Below are positions 41,453 through 51,395 of a stretch of DNA of 64,000 nucleotides, one piece after another. The notes under the pieces were generated by a model that worked only from the letters and a program-made list of their open reading frames with translations, made no database searches and was not told where the DNA came from. Position 1 is the first letter of the stretch, and every line of letters begins with the position of its first letter. The translations under genes and the position numbers were made by a program. This stretch comes from Ustilago trichophora (taxonomy: Eukaryota; Basidiomycota; Ustilaginomycetes; Ustilaginales; Ustilaginaceae), in assembly GCA_900323505.1 (NCBI GenBank), contig OOIN01000007.1, forward strand, positions 1,364,001 to 1,428,000, read 5' to 3'.

Positions 41453-44440
41453 ATGCCTCCTTCTCCGCGGAAGGGCTCAAAGCCCTCGGCTGTCAACCAA
41501 CCAGAGTCAGACGACAAACCATGGCTCAATGCTTCCTTGTCCCATCTCAACAAGGCCCAAGAGCTAGCAGAACTCATCGCCGCCCAACCTGAACGACTCG
41601 CCAACGGAGATGCTTCCTTGTCCGCCCTCTCGGTTCAAGCGCTCAAACAGATCTTCGACCACTCGGTCTCTTCCGAAAAAGACGCCATCCCTTCCATCTG
41701 CGCCTTTATCCAAACCGTCACGCCCAAATCAGAACTCAAGGACCAGAGAGCCTCGAGATCAGCCGGAAAGCGTAAGCGTGGACAGCCAACCACTGCTGCT
41801 GCTCCACCTCTCTTTGAAGGCACGCCACTCGATGAGCTCGTCACCGACGGCATGGACTCGCGACAATTGTGGGAACAGATCGACCTCAAAGCAGCAAAGA
41901 TGTCTGGCATTGTCGAGCGCTACTTTGCCCAGGGTCTCATCCGTGAAGAGGACGAGGACGAGGACGACGAGCAAGAACCTAACAAGAGAGCCGGTCCATC
42001 TCGTTCAAGATCACTATCGGATGATGACGACGACGATGACATCAACTCGGATGAGGAAGACGAGGATGACAACGACATGTCTGGCGACTATGATGAAGAA
42101 GATATGGACCCGGAAGAGGAACGTGTCCGTCTCAGTCAACTCAGTGACGCCGACCTTCGAGCCCTTGGCATCGACCCAGCCCTTCGCGAGCAATTTCTTG
42201 CCCATCTGGCAGAAGAAGGCCAAGACGATGACGACTCCGACGAGGAAGGCTCTGCATATGCAGGCGCTTCCGATATTAGTGATGGCGACCCTACCGAAGT
42301 CTTCTACGAGCCTCTCAAGACCGAAGCCGAACAGCTCCGACGCAAAGAGGAGCAGGAGATGGGCATGCTCCCTCGCTTACGATCTCAAGTCGGCGATGAG
42401 GACGACGACGAGGAAGATGATGATGACGAAGACATGTACGAGGACGATCAAGGGGAAGAAGAGGATGAGTCTGAAGAGGAGGACAGCCGAGCAAAGTCAT
42501 CCGGCAAGAACAGCGCCGGCATCCCAACCTCGCTGCTCGAGGATCTCGATCGTCCCGGCGAAGCTTCCAAGCGTCCATCCAAGCGTCACCCTACTCTCGA
42601 TGACGACTTTTTCTCAATAGACGATCTCAATCGCCAGCTCGACGAGCAGGATGCTGAAGAGGAGGCCGACCCAGTCGACGACAACGACGACGATGATCTC
42701 ACAGATCAGGTCGACTACTTTAAGCCTCTCAGCGGAGGTGATGATCTGGACGATGAGCACGATGAGCCAGAGGAAGAAACCGCAGAGGGCTCAAGGCTTG
42801 TCGACGCCGCCGACGCCCACTATGCAGACTTCTTCTTGCCACCAACAAAGGCTGCCAAGTTCAACAAGAAGTTCGGGAAGCGTAAGGCGTCCGCTAGGTT
42901 TGCCGCTCAGGACGCTGCTGGCGATCACAACGACGATGACGACGGTGATGAGGATGAGTCTGATCTTGACGAGCAACCATCACCCAGCAAGAAGCCCGCT
43001 CGCATCTATGAGGAGCCCGATCGCAAACGAAGCATCCGCTTCAACGACATCATCGAGTTTCGCCGAATCAAGCCACGCAAGAAGTCGTTGGATGACCTCA
43101 CCCCTGAGATGTTGGGCATGATTGGCGCATCAACGGATGACGTTGACGCCGCTCGTCACTTTGACGACGAGGATATGGATGAGGACCAAGACAATGACGA
43201 TGAAGGGGACGACGACGATATGGACATGGATGAGGTCGAGTCTGAGACGTCGTCAGTCGGTCGCCGGGACAGCGATGACGAGGGAGAGGAGCTGTATCCG
43301 GATGAGGAGGCAGAAGAAGACGAGGAGCAAAGCGAAGGCCAAGACGCCGAAGAGGATGACGACGATGGCGTCAAGACAGCCCGTCGAGTCGCTGGTGATC
43401 TCTTTGCCGACAGCGATGACGATGCAGACGCTCAAGAGAAGCTGTCTACCCACGAGAAGCGCGTTGCCGCCCTCAAGGAGGAGATTGCCCGACTCGAGGA
43501 TGAGAACGTTGCCAAGAAGGACTGGACTCTGATGGGAGAAGCTGGTTCTCGCGCCCGTCCGCAAGACAGTCTTCTTGAGCAAGACCTCGAGTTTGAGCGT
43601 GCCGCCAAAGTCACACCCCAAGTGACCGAGGAGATGACCGAATCCATCGAGGAGCTCATCAAACGCCGCATTCTCGATCGCAACTTTGACGATGTCATCC
43701 GTCGACGTGAGATGGAAGCGCTTCCCTTCCTCCCCTCGCGGCTTCTCGAACTTTCCGACAGCAAGAGTGCCAAGAGTCTTGCCGAGTTGTACGAAGAAGA
43801 GTACCAAGCCGCCCGCGGTGTCGATGGCGAAGATGGCGCGCCCGTCGCCGAGGCCGATGCCAAGCTGGCCAAGGAGCACGAGGAGATCACCGCGCTCTAC
43901 GATGACATCTTTAACAAGCTTGATGCGCTCTCCAACGCCCACTTCACTCCCAAAGCACCCAAGGCCACCATCCAGACTCTCACCAATGCACCCTCCGTAT
44001 CGATCGAGACAGCACTCCCCTCCACCGCATCGTCGAGTACCATGCTTGCCCCAGAGGAGGTGTACGAACGTTCACGCCACTCTACCGCTATGGACGGTGC
44101 CAAGTCCGAGATGACTCCCGAGGAAAAGCAACGTCTGCACAACAAGCTGCGCCAGGAGAAGCGCCAGCGCAACGAAAAGATCCAAGACACGCGCAAGGCG
44201 CTCGAAATGTCTGGATTGGTACGTGCCAAAAAGGTCAACGAGAAGGAGGAGAAGCAGCAGGCGCTCAAGAAGCTCGTTGGCAACCGAGGCGTGTCGGTTA
44301 TCGGCAAGGAGGCCAATGCCGCCGGTGCAGGTACTGGCAAAAACAGCAAGAACAAGGCCAAGGCCAACGCCAACGCCGGCGCCAACGGTGTCAATGGATC
44401 AGCGGCAAAGCCGACCACTGCCAACCAGTTCAAGCTGTGA
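41453..44440 (+). CDS. MPP10: U3 snoRNP protein MPP10
   Basis: 995 aa, intronless. Mpp10 with Imp3 and Imp4 is part of the SSU processome and is required for 18S rRNA maturation in the nucleolus. The N-terminal ~100 residues form a helical segment (LSHLNKAQELAELIAA). Long Asp/Glu-rich tracts dominate from about 160 to 680, as is typical of the family. Conserved blocks are RSIRFNDIIEFRR near 525, RVAALKEEIARLEDEN near 665, SIEELIKRRILDRNFDDVIRR near 725, and the C-terminal block with EEITALYDDIFNKLDALSNAHFTPK and LAPEEVYE. The last ~100 residues are basic and helical (KLRQEKRQRNEKIQ). The protein is larger than yeast Mpp10 (593 aa), mainly because of the acidic tracts. Confidence 0.95.
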   Translation: MPPSPRKGSKPSAVNQPESDDKPWLNASLSHLNKAQELAELIAAQPERLANGDASLSALSVQALKQIFDHSVSSEKDAIPSICAFIQTVTPKSELKDQRASRSAGKRKRGQPTTAAAPPLFEGTPLDELVTDGMDSRQLWEQIDLKAAKMSGIVERYFAQGLIREEDEDEDDEQEPNKRAGPSRSRSLSDDDDDDDINSDEEDEDDNDMSGDYDEEDMDPEEERVRLSQLSDADLRALGIDPALREQFLAHLAEEGQDDDDSDEEGSAYAGASDISDGDPTEVFYEPLKTEAEQLRRKEEQEMGMLPRLRSQVGDEDDDEEDDDDEDMYEDDQGEEEDESEEEDSRAKSSGKNSAGIPTSLLEDLDRPGEASKRPSKRHPTLDDDFFSIDDLNRQLDEQDAEEEADPVDDNDDDDLTDQVDYFKPLSGGDDLDDEHDEPEEETAEGSRLVDAADAHYADFFLPPTKAAKFNKKFGKRKASARFAAQDAAGDHNDDDDGDEDESDLDEQPSPSKKPARIYEEPDRKRSIRFNDIIEFRRIKPRKKSLDDLTPEMLGMIGASTDDVDAARHFDDEDMDEDQDNDDEGDDDDMDMDEVESETSSVGRRDSDDEGEELYPDEEAEEDEEQSEGQDAEEDDDDGVKTARRVAGDLFADSDDDADAQEKLSTHEKRVAALKEEIARLEDENVAKKDWTLMGEAGSRARPQDSLLEQDLEFERAAKVTPQVTEEMTESIEELIKRRILDRNFDDVIRRREMEALPFLPSRLLELSDSKSAKSLAELYEEEYQAARGVDGEDGAPVAEADAKLAKEHEEITALYDDIFNKLDALSNAHFTPKAPKATIQTLTNAPSVSIETALPSTASSSTMLAPEEVYERSRHSTAMDGAKSEMTPEEKQRLHNKLRQEKRQRNEKIQDTRKALEMSGLVRAKKVNEKEEKQQALKKLVGNRGVSVIGKEANAAGAGTGKNSKNKAKANANAGANGVNGSAAKPTTANQFKL

Positions 44441-44691
44441 TATCGCATACGCTTTGTCTTTTGAGATCACATACATTCATTCATTCATTTTTGCATCCAC
44501 GTATCATCATCATCATCATCATCCAACAATTCACCTGGCAAAGACTACACACATGATATCTTCTCTCACAACATCATCATCTGCAATCTAATGGTTGCTC
44601 ATTTCAGCATTCATTCTCGGGAGTTTGTTGAATCGTTGGCTGTCTGTGAAGAGACAGTTGTGTTGGAGATTGGGATGAGATTTGGGCCTTT

Positions 44692-45896
44692 CTAGGGATG
44701 GAGAGGCTTTCTCGCCCAGAAAAAGTAGTTACATTGTTGAGTAGCCGGTAAGCTGGTCTCGGATTTTGCTAGGCTCCAAGTGCCCTTCCATGGTAGATAT
44801 GCGGTACCTCTGGTTTCAAAGTGCAATCTTTGTGGAAGGTTGGTTTTGCCTTTACCATACCAGTTGAGATGGTTCTCAAAAAAGTGTACCAACTCGTTGG
44901 GATTGATATATTGATGATGGGTGTGTGTTCCAGGTGTTACCAAACGCAGGACGTCTTCGGCCATGAAGATTGTCAAGAACCAAGACAGTGGTGTACGAGC
45001 AATGGTCGACATGAATAAATGACCTCCTGGTTTCACCAACTTGTCGAGAGAGCGGAGAAAGTCGGCGGGACCATTGACGTGTTCCAACACTTCCATGGCG
45101 CAGACAATGTCAAAGGTGCGATTTTGTGCAACGAGGTCTTCGGCGGTGGTATGGAGGTAAGTGAGTGCTGGACCACCGAGTGGGTGTGTGCGCGAGAGGA
45201 TGGGGTCTCGTGAGGCATGGGTCGTGGCAATACCGATGTTGGAGCTGCTGGCGTCTACGCCGGTAGTTCGGGCACCCAGTCGAGCCAAAGATTCGGAAAG
45301 CAGTCCTCCACCACATCCGATATCGGCCACATCGAGACCAGAGAGGAATCGGGTCTTGCCTAGATTCTCCAGTGGTGTCCTCGCCTCCCTTGACGACGTT
45401 GAAGATGACGACGTTGAAGAAGGGGAAAGGGAGGAGCCGGAGTTCCGTGCTTCAACCTGACGCTTGGCAAGCTCGTATCCCCACACTTCGTCCAGCTTCT
45501 CACGGAGAAATTGAATTCGCGCGGGATTCATGGCATGTAAGAGGCCAAATTCACCATGTTCATCCCACCACTTGGAAGAGAGTCGGCTGAAATGCTCGAT
45601 CTCGGATGCATGAACCGACGAAGGTGCAGCGGAAGAAGAGGCGGAAGGAGAAGGAGAAGGCGAGTCGAGACGATGCTTCGAGGTAGATGCGAAAGATCGC
45701 ACTGCTGCTGTTGTTGGTCTATTGTGACGATGGGCACAGTGGATGTTCGAAGAGAAGCGGTCTCAGCAATCTCAAACGCAGGACAAGGACAGGGAAGGGT
45801 CATGAGAATAAAGACTCACTGGCAGACCAAAGCTGCGCCTGAGCGGGACAGCAAGCGCGCAGTCGACCTAGGGCCCGTCGTCGTTGCTGCGATCAT
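44692..45896 (-). CDS. COQ3: COQ3, mitochondrial ubiquinone-biosynthesis O-methyltransferase (one intron)
   Basis: Exon 1 is 45896-45820 and exon 2 is 45718-44692. The 101-bp intron starts GTGAGT and ends CAATAG. The joined 367-aa frame begins with an Arg/Ala-rich, acid-free leader (MIAATTTGPRSTARLLSRS) and then VRSFAST, a convincing mitochondrial presequence. The methyltransferase core has HFSRLSSKWWDEHGEF and NPARIQFLRE near the start and SAM motif I, VADIGCGGGLLSESLARLG. Motif II is around DIVCAMEVLEHV, followed by FMSTIARTPLSWFLTIFMAEDVL. Coq3 performs both O-methylations in coenzyme Q synthesis at the inner-membrane matrix side. Without exon 1 the frame has no ATG near its beginning, which supports the splice. 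It converges on MPP10. Confidence 0.93.
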
Positions 45897-46674
45897 GTCG
45901 TTGAAGCAACCAGAAGAAGGGAGATTTCAAGAAAAGGTAGAGCAGAAGTAGAAGTACAAAACGGATGCCACTTGGGGGCTACAAAGCAGGGGTAACAAAA
46001 AAAAAACAGGCAAGGGCTCTACGATGCGGACGAAAGAAGGAAACGGTACGAGAAGGAAAGTCAGCTTCTAGATTCTCTCAGAACAACGTTCTTGTGTGCA
46101 ATCTCGAGGTGAGAAGAAAGCTTGTATCAGATTAAGGGAGGATAATAGCGTAAAGGCCTCCACTGCAATCGGTGTTGTCGGCAATGAATTTGCTTTATTA
46201 CGACTGGTGCCAGGCAGAATCCAATCATCATTCGAAGCATAAGGATGATATCGAGAAGGTAGGGGGAACTTACGTTTTTGGGATGCTGATGGAAGGAAGG
46301 AAAAGCCGAAGGTCGGTGGAATCCTAGCTTTGCACGAAGCGATCATTTCTTCTCGCTCGCTGGAAACGCGCTTTTCGAGTGTTGTAAGCCGAAGCAGAGA
46401 AAAAAAGCTGCGGCTTCTCAAAGTCGAATTCTTCTCGCCCGAGTTAGCAAACTCTCAAGCCTCCACTCTTTGTGCACATGCTGCTGGACCCTTGCAACCT
46501 TGTGCCCCTAACGCTGACACTGACCAACGCTGGTTCTTCCTGCGAGACCAATACCACAATTCAACCCTTGAGAGGAAGCTGACCAGGCCACCAGGGAGAA
46601 CTTCCAGCCTGCATCGAAGCGGCCCTCTGTGAAAAGGACTTTGGCCGGCGGACTAGAGTCTTTTGTGGTCCCCA
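45897..46674. other. Intergenic region COQ3 / HIT gene
   Basis: Divergent 5' flanks of COQ3 and the HIT gene. I see no gene and no member of the GTAC motif family. A run of 9 A lies at about 45998-46006. Confidence 0.4.
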
Positions 46675-47262
46675 ATGGCTTCGCTCTTTGGCAGCTGCTT
46701 CGGCCGCTCCAACAAGGACACAGACTCCCCTCTCCTCAACTCTAAAGATCAACAGAATGGAAGCGTCGCACCCGCAGGCCATCGAGCCATTGACTCTGTC
46801 AACCCGGCCAAATGCGTCTTCTGCAACGTCACCCCGGACCGATTCAACATCATCCTCTCCGACGACAAATACATCTGCTTCACCGACCGCTCTCCTGCAG
46901 CCTCTATCCATCTTCTCGTGATCCCTCGCGAGCATATTGCCAACGTTCGATCGCTCACACATCGCGATTCCGATCTCGTCCGTGAGATGCAAGCCCTCGG
47001 AAACAAGGCGTTGGACATGGTGTCACACGACAGCAGCAGAGAACGACGATTTGGATTCCACATCCCTCCATTTCGCAGTGTGGACCATTTACACTTGCAC
47101 TGTCTCCAGCTGCCTTTCAAGAGCAAGTTGAAGGGTCTCAAGTATAGAGTGGCGGAACCGCCAAGTAAAGAGTATTTCAAGGGGTGGAGCTGGTTCGCAG
47201 AGTGGAAGCAGACTTGTGCTTTGTTGCAGGCTGGACGCAAGGTGCAGGTCAAGAGCTGCTAG
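46675..47262 (+). CDS. Histidine-triad (HIT) protein, HINT3-like
   Basis: 195 aa from the ATG at 46675. An in-frame ATG 12 bases upstream adds only four residues. A CVFCNV motif at the start of the domain, the strand IHLLVIPREHIANV and the triad HLHLHCLQLP identify a HIT nucleotide hydrolase or transferase. The middle His of the triad is the expected nucleophile. The domain order and the C-terminal extension (YFKGWSWFAEWKQTCALLQAG) resemble the HINT3 branch, which hydrolyses adenosine phosphoramidates and acyl-AMPs. Absence of a zinc-finger tail argues against aprataxin. Substrate is inferred from family. Confidence 0.88.
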   Translation: MASLFGSCFGRSNKDTDSPLLNSKDQQNGSVAPAGHRAIDSVNPAKCVFCNVTPDRFNIILSDDKYICFTDRSPAASIHLLVIPREHIANVRSLTHRDSDLVREMQALGNKALDMVSHDSSRERRFGFHIPPFRSVDHLHLHCLQLPFKSKLKGLKYRVAEPPSKEYFKGWSWFAEWKQTCALLQAGRKVQVKSC

Positions 47263-47494
47263 ATCCAATAGACCGTTTACATTGCATGTTGTCATATACC
47301 GTCCGTATACCCCTTTTGCATAGAAGATATATAGTCGCAGCACCTCATCCTGTGAAATGTGTGTGCGGAAGTGCCAGACGTGCCTTTGCCTTCCCAAGCT
47401 AGCCTGAGCCTCATCTCGAGACGATAACAAAAAAACAATGCTGAAAAATGACACCTGTAAAAGCAGCCTGAAAAGAGAGATAACGCACAAACGC

Positions 47495-47499
47495 AAAAA
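47495..47499 (-). terminator. RNA polymerase III T5 terminator of tRNA-Thr
   Basis: Five T residues on the minus strand, starting six bases after the tRNA 3' end, the usual Pol III termination signal. Confidence 0.75.
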
Positions 47500-47504
47500 T
47501 AAAT

Positions 47505-47575
47505 GCCTCCTAGCCGACTCGAACGACTGACCTCTTCATTACTAGTGAAGTGCTCTACCGCTGAGCTAAGGAGGC
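47505..47575 (-). tRNA. tRNA-Thr, anticodon AGT
   Basis: A 71-nt intronless tRNA gene read on the minus strand. The acceptor stem is GCCTCCT with AGGAGGC (7 bp). The D stem is GCTC/GAGC. The anticodon stem is CTTCA/TGAAG with loop CTAGTAA, giving anticodon AGT. The T stem is AGTCG/CGGCT with loop TTCGAGT. Internal A box (TTAGCTCAGCGG) and B box (GTCGTTCGAGTC) are present. The first anticodon base is expected to become inosine and read ACT, ACC and ACA codons. Confidence 0.95.
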
Positions 47576-48049
47576 CGGTTTCTTGTTGTACATAAATCAG
47601 ATTGCAAATATATACTACCCTTACAGTCCTCTTATCCCACGTACAGCTGTTCGGAGTTCCACAACTCAGACGCTGGCAAGGGGCTTGGTAGTCCCTTTGC
47701 ACGGACAGCAAGCTCGGACCACCATTTATTCGACCTCAGCTTCGCTTGCACTCCCTCGGAAACAGGTGAAAGACCATTTCCGTTCCCTCAACCTCAGAGA
47801 AGAATGAAGTTCTGGTATAGAAGGCGAAGCTGGAAGTAGCACTTGGAAGCAAAGACGATTATCGGATTGCCATCCATCCGTATCCGAACATGAGCAGTTT
47901 GACAGGCACCGAAAATGTATGCGAGCGTCACTCGGCGACATTTCTCGTGTGGGCTCCTCTGTGTCAGTTGTAATTTAGACAGTAGCCGAATCCGGAAGCG
48001 CAATTCCGCAACTACGCCACAACTCCACACACACACATCACTCTTCTGT

Positions 48050-48057
48050 TACAGTAC
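48050..48057. promoter_or_regulatory. TACAGTAC motif before the hydrolase gene
   Basis: A single copy of the dispersed intergenic motif, 93 bp upstream of the start codon. Confidence 0.45.
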
Positions 48058-48149
48058 AGGCTGAGGTACAATACATGTATGGAGCTTTCTCTGTCTCTTC
48101 ATTCCTTCCCATCATCATCACCATCAACATCAGCATTCATCCCCGCGAA

Positions 48150-49258
48150 ATGACCGGAAAGCAGCCCACTGTCCCTCCCGAGATCGACATTCCCAACGGG
48201 GGCAAGTCCGAACAGTTCTGGCTCGATACCGACTACTCGGACAAGACACGCTTCTGGGCCAAGCGCTTCTACCCCACCGAGGGCGATCAAGAAATTCAGC
48301 CCAAATCCACCACTATCTTTGTCCACGGCTTCGTAGAGTACGTCGATCGCTACCGCAACATCTTTAAGCTATGGCCCAGCAAAGGCCACGAGATCATCGG
48401 CTATGACCAGCGTGGTTGGGGCAACACCTGCCGCTCCTCTTCCGAGCCTGTCAAGAACTACGGCAACACCACTTGGCCGCAGCAGTTTCAGGATCTCGAG
48501 TTTGTCATTCGCCAGACTCGGCAGCGCTTGGACCAGAGATGGGGTGCACACAAGGTACCCATCTTCTTGATGGGACACAGTATGGGCGGTGGTATCGTGA
48601 CGGCGTTCCACACGCGTAGCGAAGAGTGGAAGCAGCAGCATGGTGGCAATGGCCCATCGCAGGAAGCAAAGGAGATGGTGGCTGGTGTGGTGGCTTCCGC
48701 TCCCTGGTTGACACTCACTAAGCCTCCGGCGTGGTTCGTTATGTGGGGTGCGACAAAGTTGCTCTCCATCATCCCAGAGATGCATTGGAGTGTGGATCTG
48801 ATGGGCAAGAATATCTCGAGAGATCCTGTCGTGGCAAAGAACTTCGAGAACGACCCGCTCTCGGATAAGAAGGTCTACCTAAAGGCGATCCAGGGACCGC
48901 TCCAAGGCGGCATGGATATCGTCGACAAAGCATACCAGCACTGGCCAGAGTCGAAACCGTTGCTCGTCATCCACGGTACCGGTGATCTTGTGACCAGTCA
49001 TAAAGGCTCAGAGCAGTTCGTGGAACGCGTCAAGGCGAGCGACAAGACCATCAAGCTTTTCGATGGCTACTACCACGACCTGCTCAACGAGCCTGGCCAG
49101 GACAAGGTCATTGTCGGTGAATACGTCATTAAGTAAGTATCACCATACTCGCTGTGATCCGTTCAAGTTGCTCTCTTGCATCGTGTTGCTGACCTTTTCC
49201 GTCCTTCTTTTACTTGCGCATCGTCCTGAACAACAGCTGGCTGAACAGCCACTTGTGA
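48150..49258 (+). CDS. Monoglyceride-lipase-like serine hydrolase (one intron)
   Basis: Exon 1 is 48150-49132 and exon 2 is 49237-49258. The 104-bp intron (GTAAGT...AACAG) splits the Asn codon after EYVI, and exon 2 adds only the last seven residues (WLNSHL then stop), so reading without splicing gives a falsely early stop. The product is 334 aa. The Hydrolase_4 fold is shown by FVHGFVEYVDRY and GYDQRGWGNT. The nucleophile is S144 in GHSMGGG. The acid is in HGTGDLVTS, and the histidine in GYYHDLLNE. Yeast Yju3 and animal MGL have the same features and hydrolyse monoacylglycerols on lipid droplets. Substrate is inferred. No signal peptide is seen from the chosen start. Confidence 0.92.
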
Positions 49259-49428
49259 GCTCAAAGTTGCTCGCCCTAGCCCTCATGCAGTCTCTCTCAT
49301 ATACACCGAGTTGCACGAACATTCATTTCATACACAGTCTTTTTTTTGCGTCGATATCTGTTTTCGCGTGTTGCAATCTAGCATCATTTTGCTCGATCAT
49401 TCTTTCTTCGCCCGGCAGCGGCATTTTT

Positions 49429-50793
49429 CTAGACAGGAACAATGCTTTTGAGCAGCTGTCGCTCCCACTCACGCAACCCATCTTCATCACGAGGCGATCG
49501 GTATGTGGCATCCGTCTTTTCTCGTTGCATGTCGGCGATGGCATCTGCAAATACCTTCCACTCGATGCAGTTGCCGCGAACCACGTTCTCCTCTGCACTG
49601 CCCTGTGAAGTGGAGTCGATCGACCATTCGCCCTGTCGTGTTCGAGTGAGCGTCTGAACATGTGCTGCTGAGCCTGCTGCTATGGCGAGGTCGTGTACGA
49701 TCGAGCGGACGTATGTGCCTGATGAAACGGTCATTTCAAGTACGAATGCCGGTGGTCCAGCGTCACCCTCCGTTGACTGGCTTTCTGTTTCGGTAGGGGC
49801 GTCCTTGCTCGTTGGGAGCCGTTTCCAGCTTGATGCGGTTGCAGGTGCATCGGCCGACTCAACATTGTCGTCTGTTTCCTCTTTGACAGTGTCTGTCTGA
49901 CCCTCTTTGCGACCGGCCATATCAAGCACTCTCCCCACCAATGCCTTATCCTCAGCAGGTACCTCTCGTTCAGGCTCCTTAAATCGGTGCTTTCCACTTT
50001 CCAACCAGTCGACCAGCCTCAATTCGTGAATCGTGACTTTACGAGGCTCGATGGGTCTTGGTAGCGGCAAGTTTTCTCGTGCGTACTCGAACAATCGCTT
50101 GCCATCGATGCGTACCGCCGAGTACAGTGGAGGGATCTGTTTGACTGTGCCAGTGAACTTGGGCAACAGATCGGCAATCTGCTGAGGAGTAACGTGATCG
50201 TATGGTTTACGAGTAAGAATGGGATCGCACGAGTCATAAGAGGTAGTTGCAGAACCCAGGAGGCCGGTACTGCGATACTCTTTCGTACAGTCGAGGTACC
50301 TTTGCAGCTGTTTGGTGCCGTTTCCGACTCCAACGACCAGAACGCCATCTGCAAGCGGGTCGAGAGTTCCACCTTGCCCAAGTTTGGGTGCGCCAGCTAC
50401 ACCTGCAGCCCACTTGCCTTTGCCTTTGCCAAACTTGCCGCGCTTGCGAGAATTGTTGTCCTTGGGACGCTTGCCGTCTGCATCGGCGAAGAGCGGGGAG
50501 GTAGCGAACAACGGTTTGAGGTCGTCCAGCAGAGACATGGAGGTGGGACCGCTGGGCTTGTTGATGCCGAAAATTCCAGAGAGGGGACGAGCCGATGTTG
50601 AGGCAATAGCAGAGGCGGCGGTGGTGGCATTGCGAACGGCATTGCGAATAGGACCGACGGCGGACGAAGCCACAGCAGCTGGATTGACCATGGTTTCGGT
50701 GGGTGCCGACTGCAGCGTCTGTTCCAACAGAGGTGTCGTTTGAGGCTCAGCTGAATCGACGCTTCTGTTTGTGACTTGCTCCTCGGCAGACAT
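49429..50793 (-). CDS. PUS4: PUS4, TruB-family tRNA pseudouridine-55 synthase
   Basis: 454 aa from the ATG at 50793. A 26-codon longer form from the ATG at 50871 is possible (see findings). The TruB core opens with GIFGINKPSGPTSM near residue 68. The catalytic Asp lies in GGTLDPLADGVL near 145, followed by KEYRSTGLLG. Next come the KQIPPLYSAVRIDGKRLFEYAR block and a C-terminal GTYVRSIVHDLA motif. Pus4 makes pseudouridine 55 in the T-loop of cytosolic and mitochondrial tRNAs. Inserts of 30-60 residues, rich in Lys/Gly or acidic, separate the blocks. The gene is head to head with RPC82 and converges on the hydrolase. Confidence 0.94.
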   Translation of the reverse strand: MSAEEQVTNRSVDSAEPQTTPLLEQTLQSAPTETMVNPAAVASSAVGPIRNAVRNATTAASAIASTSARPLSGIFGINKPSGPTSMSLLDDLKPLFATSPLFADADGKRPKDNNSRKRGKFGKGKGKWAAGVAGAPKLGQGGTLDPLADGVLVVGVGNGTKQLQRYLDCTKEYRSTGLLGSATTSYDSCDPILTRKPYDHVTPQQIADLLPKFTGTVKQIPPLYSAVRIDGKRLFEYARENLPLPRPIEPRKVTIHELRLVDWLESGKHRFKEPEREVPAEDKALVGRVLDMAGRKEGQTDTVKEETDDNVESADAPATASSWKRLPTSKDAPTETESQSTEGDAGPPAFVLEMTVSSGTYVRSIVHDLAIAAGSAAHVQTLTRTRQGEWSIDSTSQGSAEENVVRGNCIEWKVFADAIADMQREKTDATYRSPRDEDGLREWERQLLKSIVPV

Positions 50794-50871
50794 TGTTTGA
50801 GAAGCTGATGTTAAGGAAAGATGAAGGTACGAAGTGCTTGCAAAGTTGGATAAAGGAGAGCGAAGAAGCAT

Positions 50872-51395
50872 GACGAGCCAAAAGTGGAGAAAAGGCCCAC
50901 ATTTTCTTCTCACAATTCGGAAATCTGTTCTTTTTGCTTGAATCGGCGATCGGATCCAGCTGCTTGGTCTTCCTCCACGCTGCTGCAGAATTGAGACTTT
51001 TACGAAGAAAACGTTTCCAACAAGGGAAGAAAAAAAATAAAAAGAGCACCACAACCTAAGAGCTGAGAATACTGTACATTTGAGATTCCACCAAACCCTT
51101 TCCAACTCTCAAGACATCATATTCATCACTCGCATAGCAAGAGGTGCTGCGAGTTTCTTGACCACATTTGCTGCAGTGCTCAGCCACAATGGACTCGTGA
51201 ACACGCCATCACCTTTGTTGCAGCTCGCTCATTCATACAAGCGAAGCTACCCGTCCAACAGCACACTCGCAACAAATAGCGATCAGACCCTAGCGCATAC
51301 ACAGCGCGCTGTCGCCTCCCTAATCGACCGAGCATTCGTCATCTTGCTACTGTCTACATATCTAGGCTTGGCTTGGAACAACCTCTATTGCCAAC
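50872..51395. promoter_or_regulatory. Shared promoter region PUS4 / RPC82
   Basis: About 520-600 bp between the starts of PUS4 (-) and RPC82 (+). A TACTGTAC motif is at 51070-51077, near the middle. No other gene is seen; an ORF at 51080-51523 overlaps the RPC82 start in another frame and is a shadow. Confidence 0.5.

Larger units (their letters stand above)
47263..48149. other. Intergenic region with tRNA-Thr and the hydrolase promoter
   Basis: It contains tRNA-Thr (47505-47575, -) and its T5 terminator. Toward the right is the promoter of the hydrolase, with TACAGTAC at 48050-48057, 93 bp before the start codon. An ACAC run lies at about 48027-48037. I see nothing else. Confidence 0.5.
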
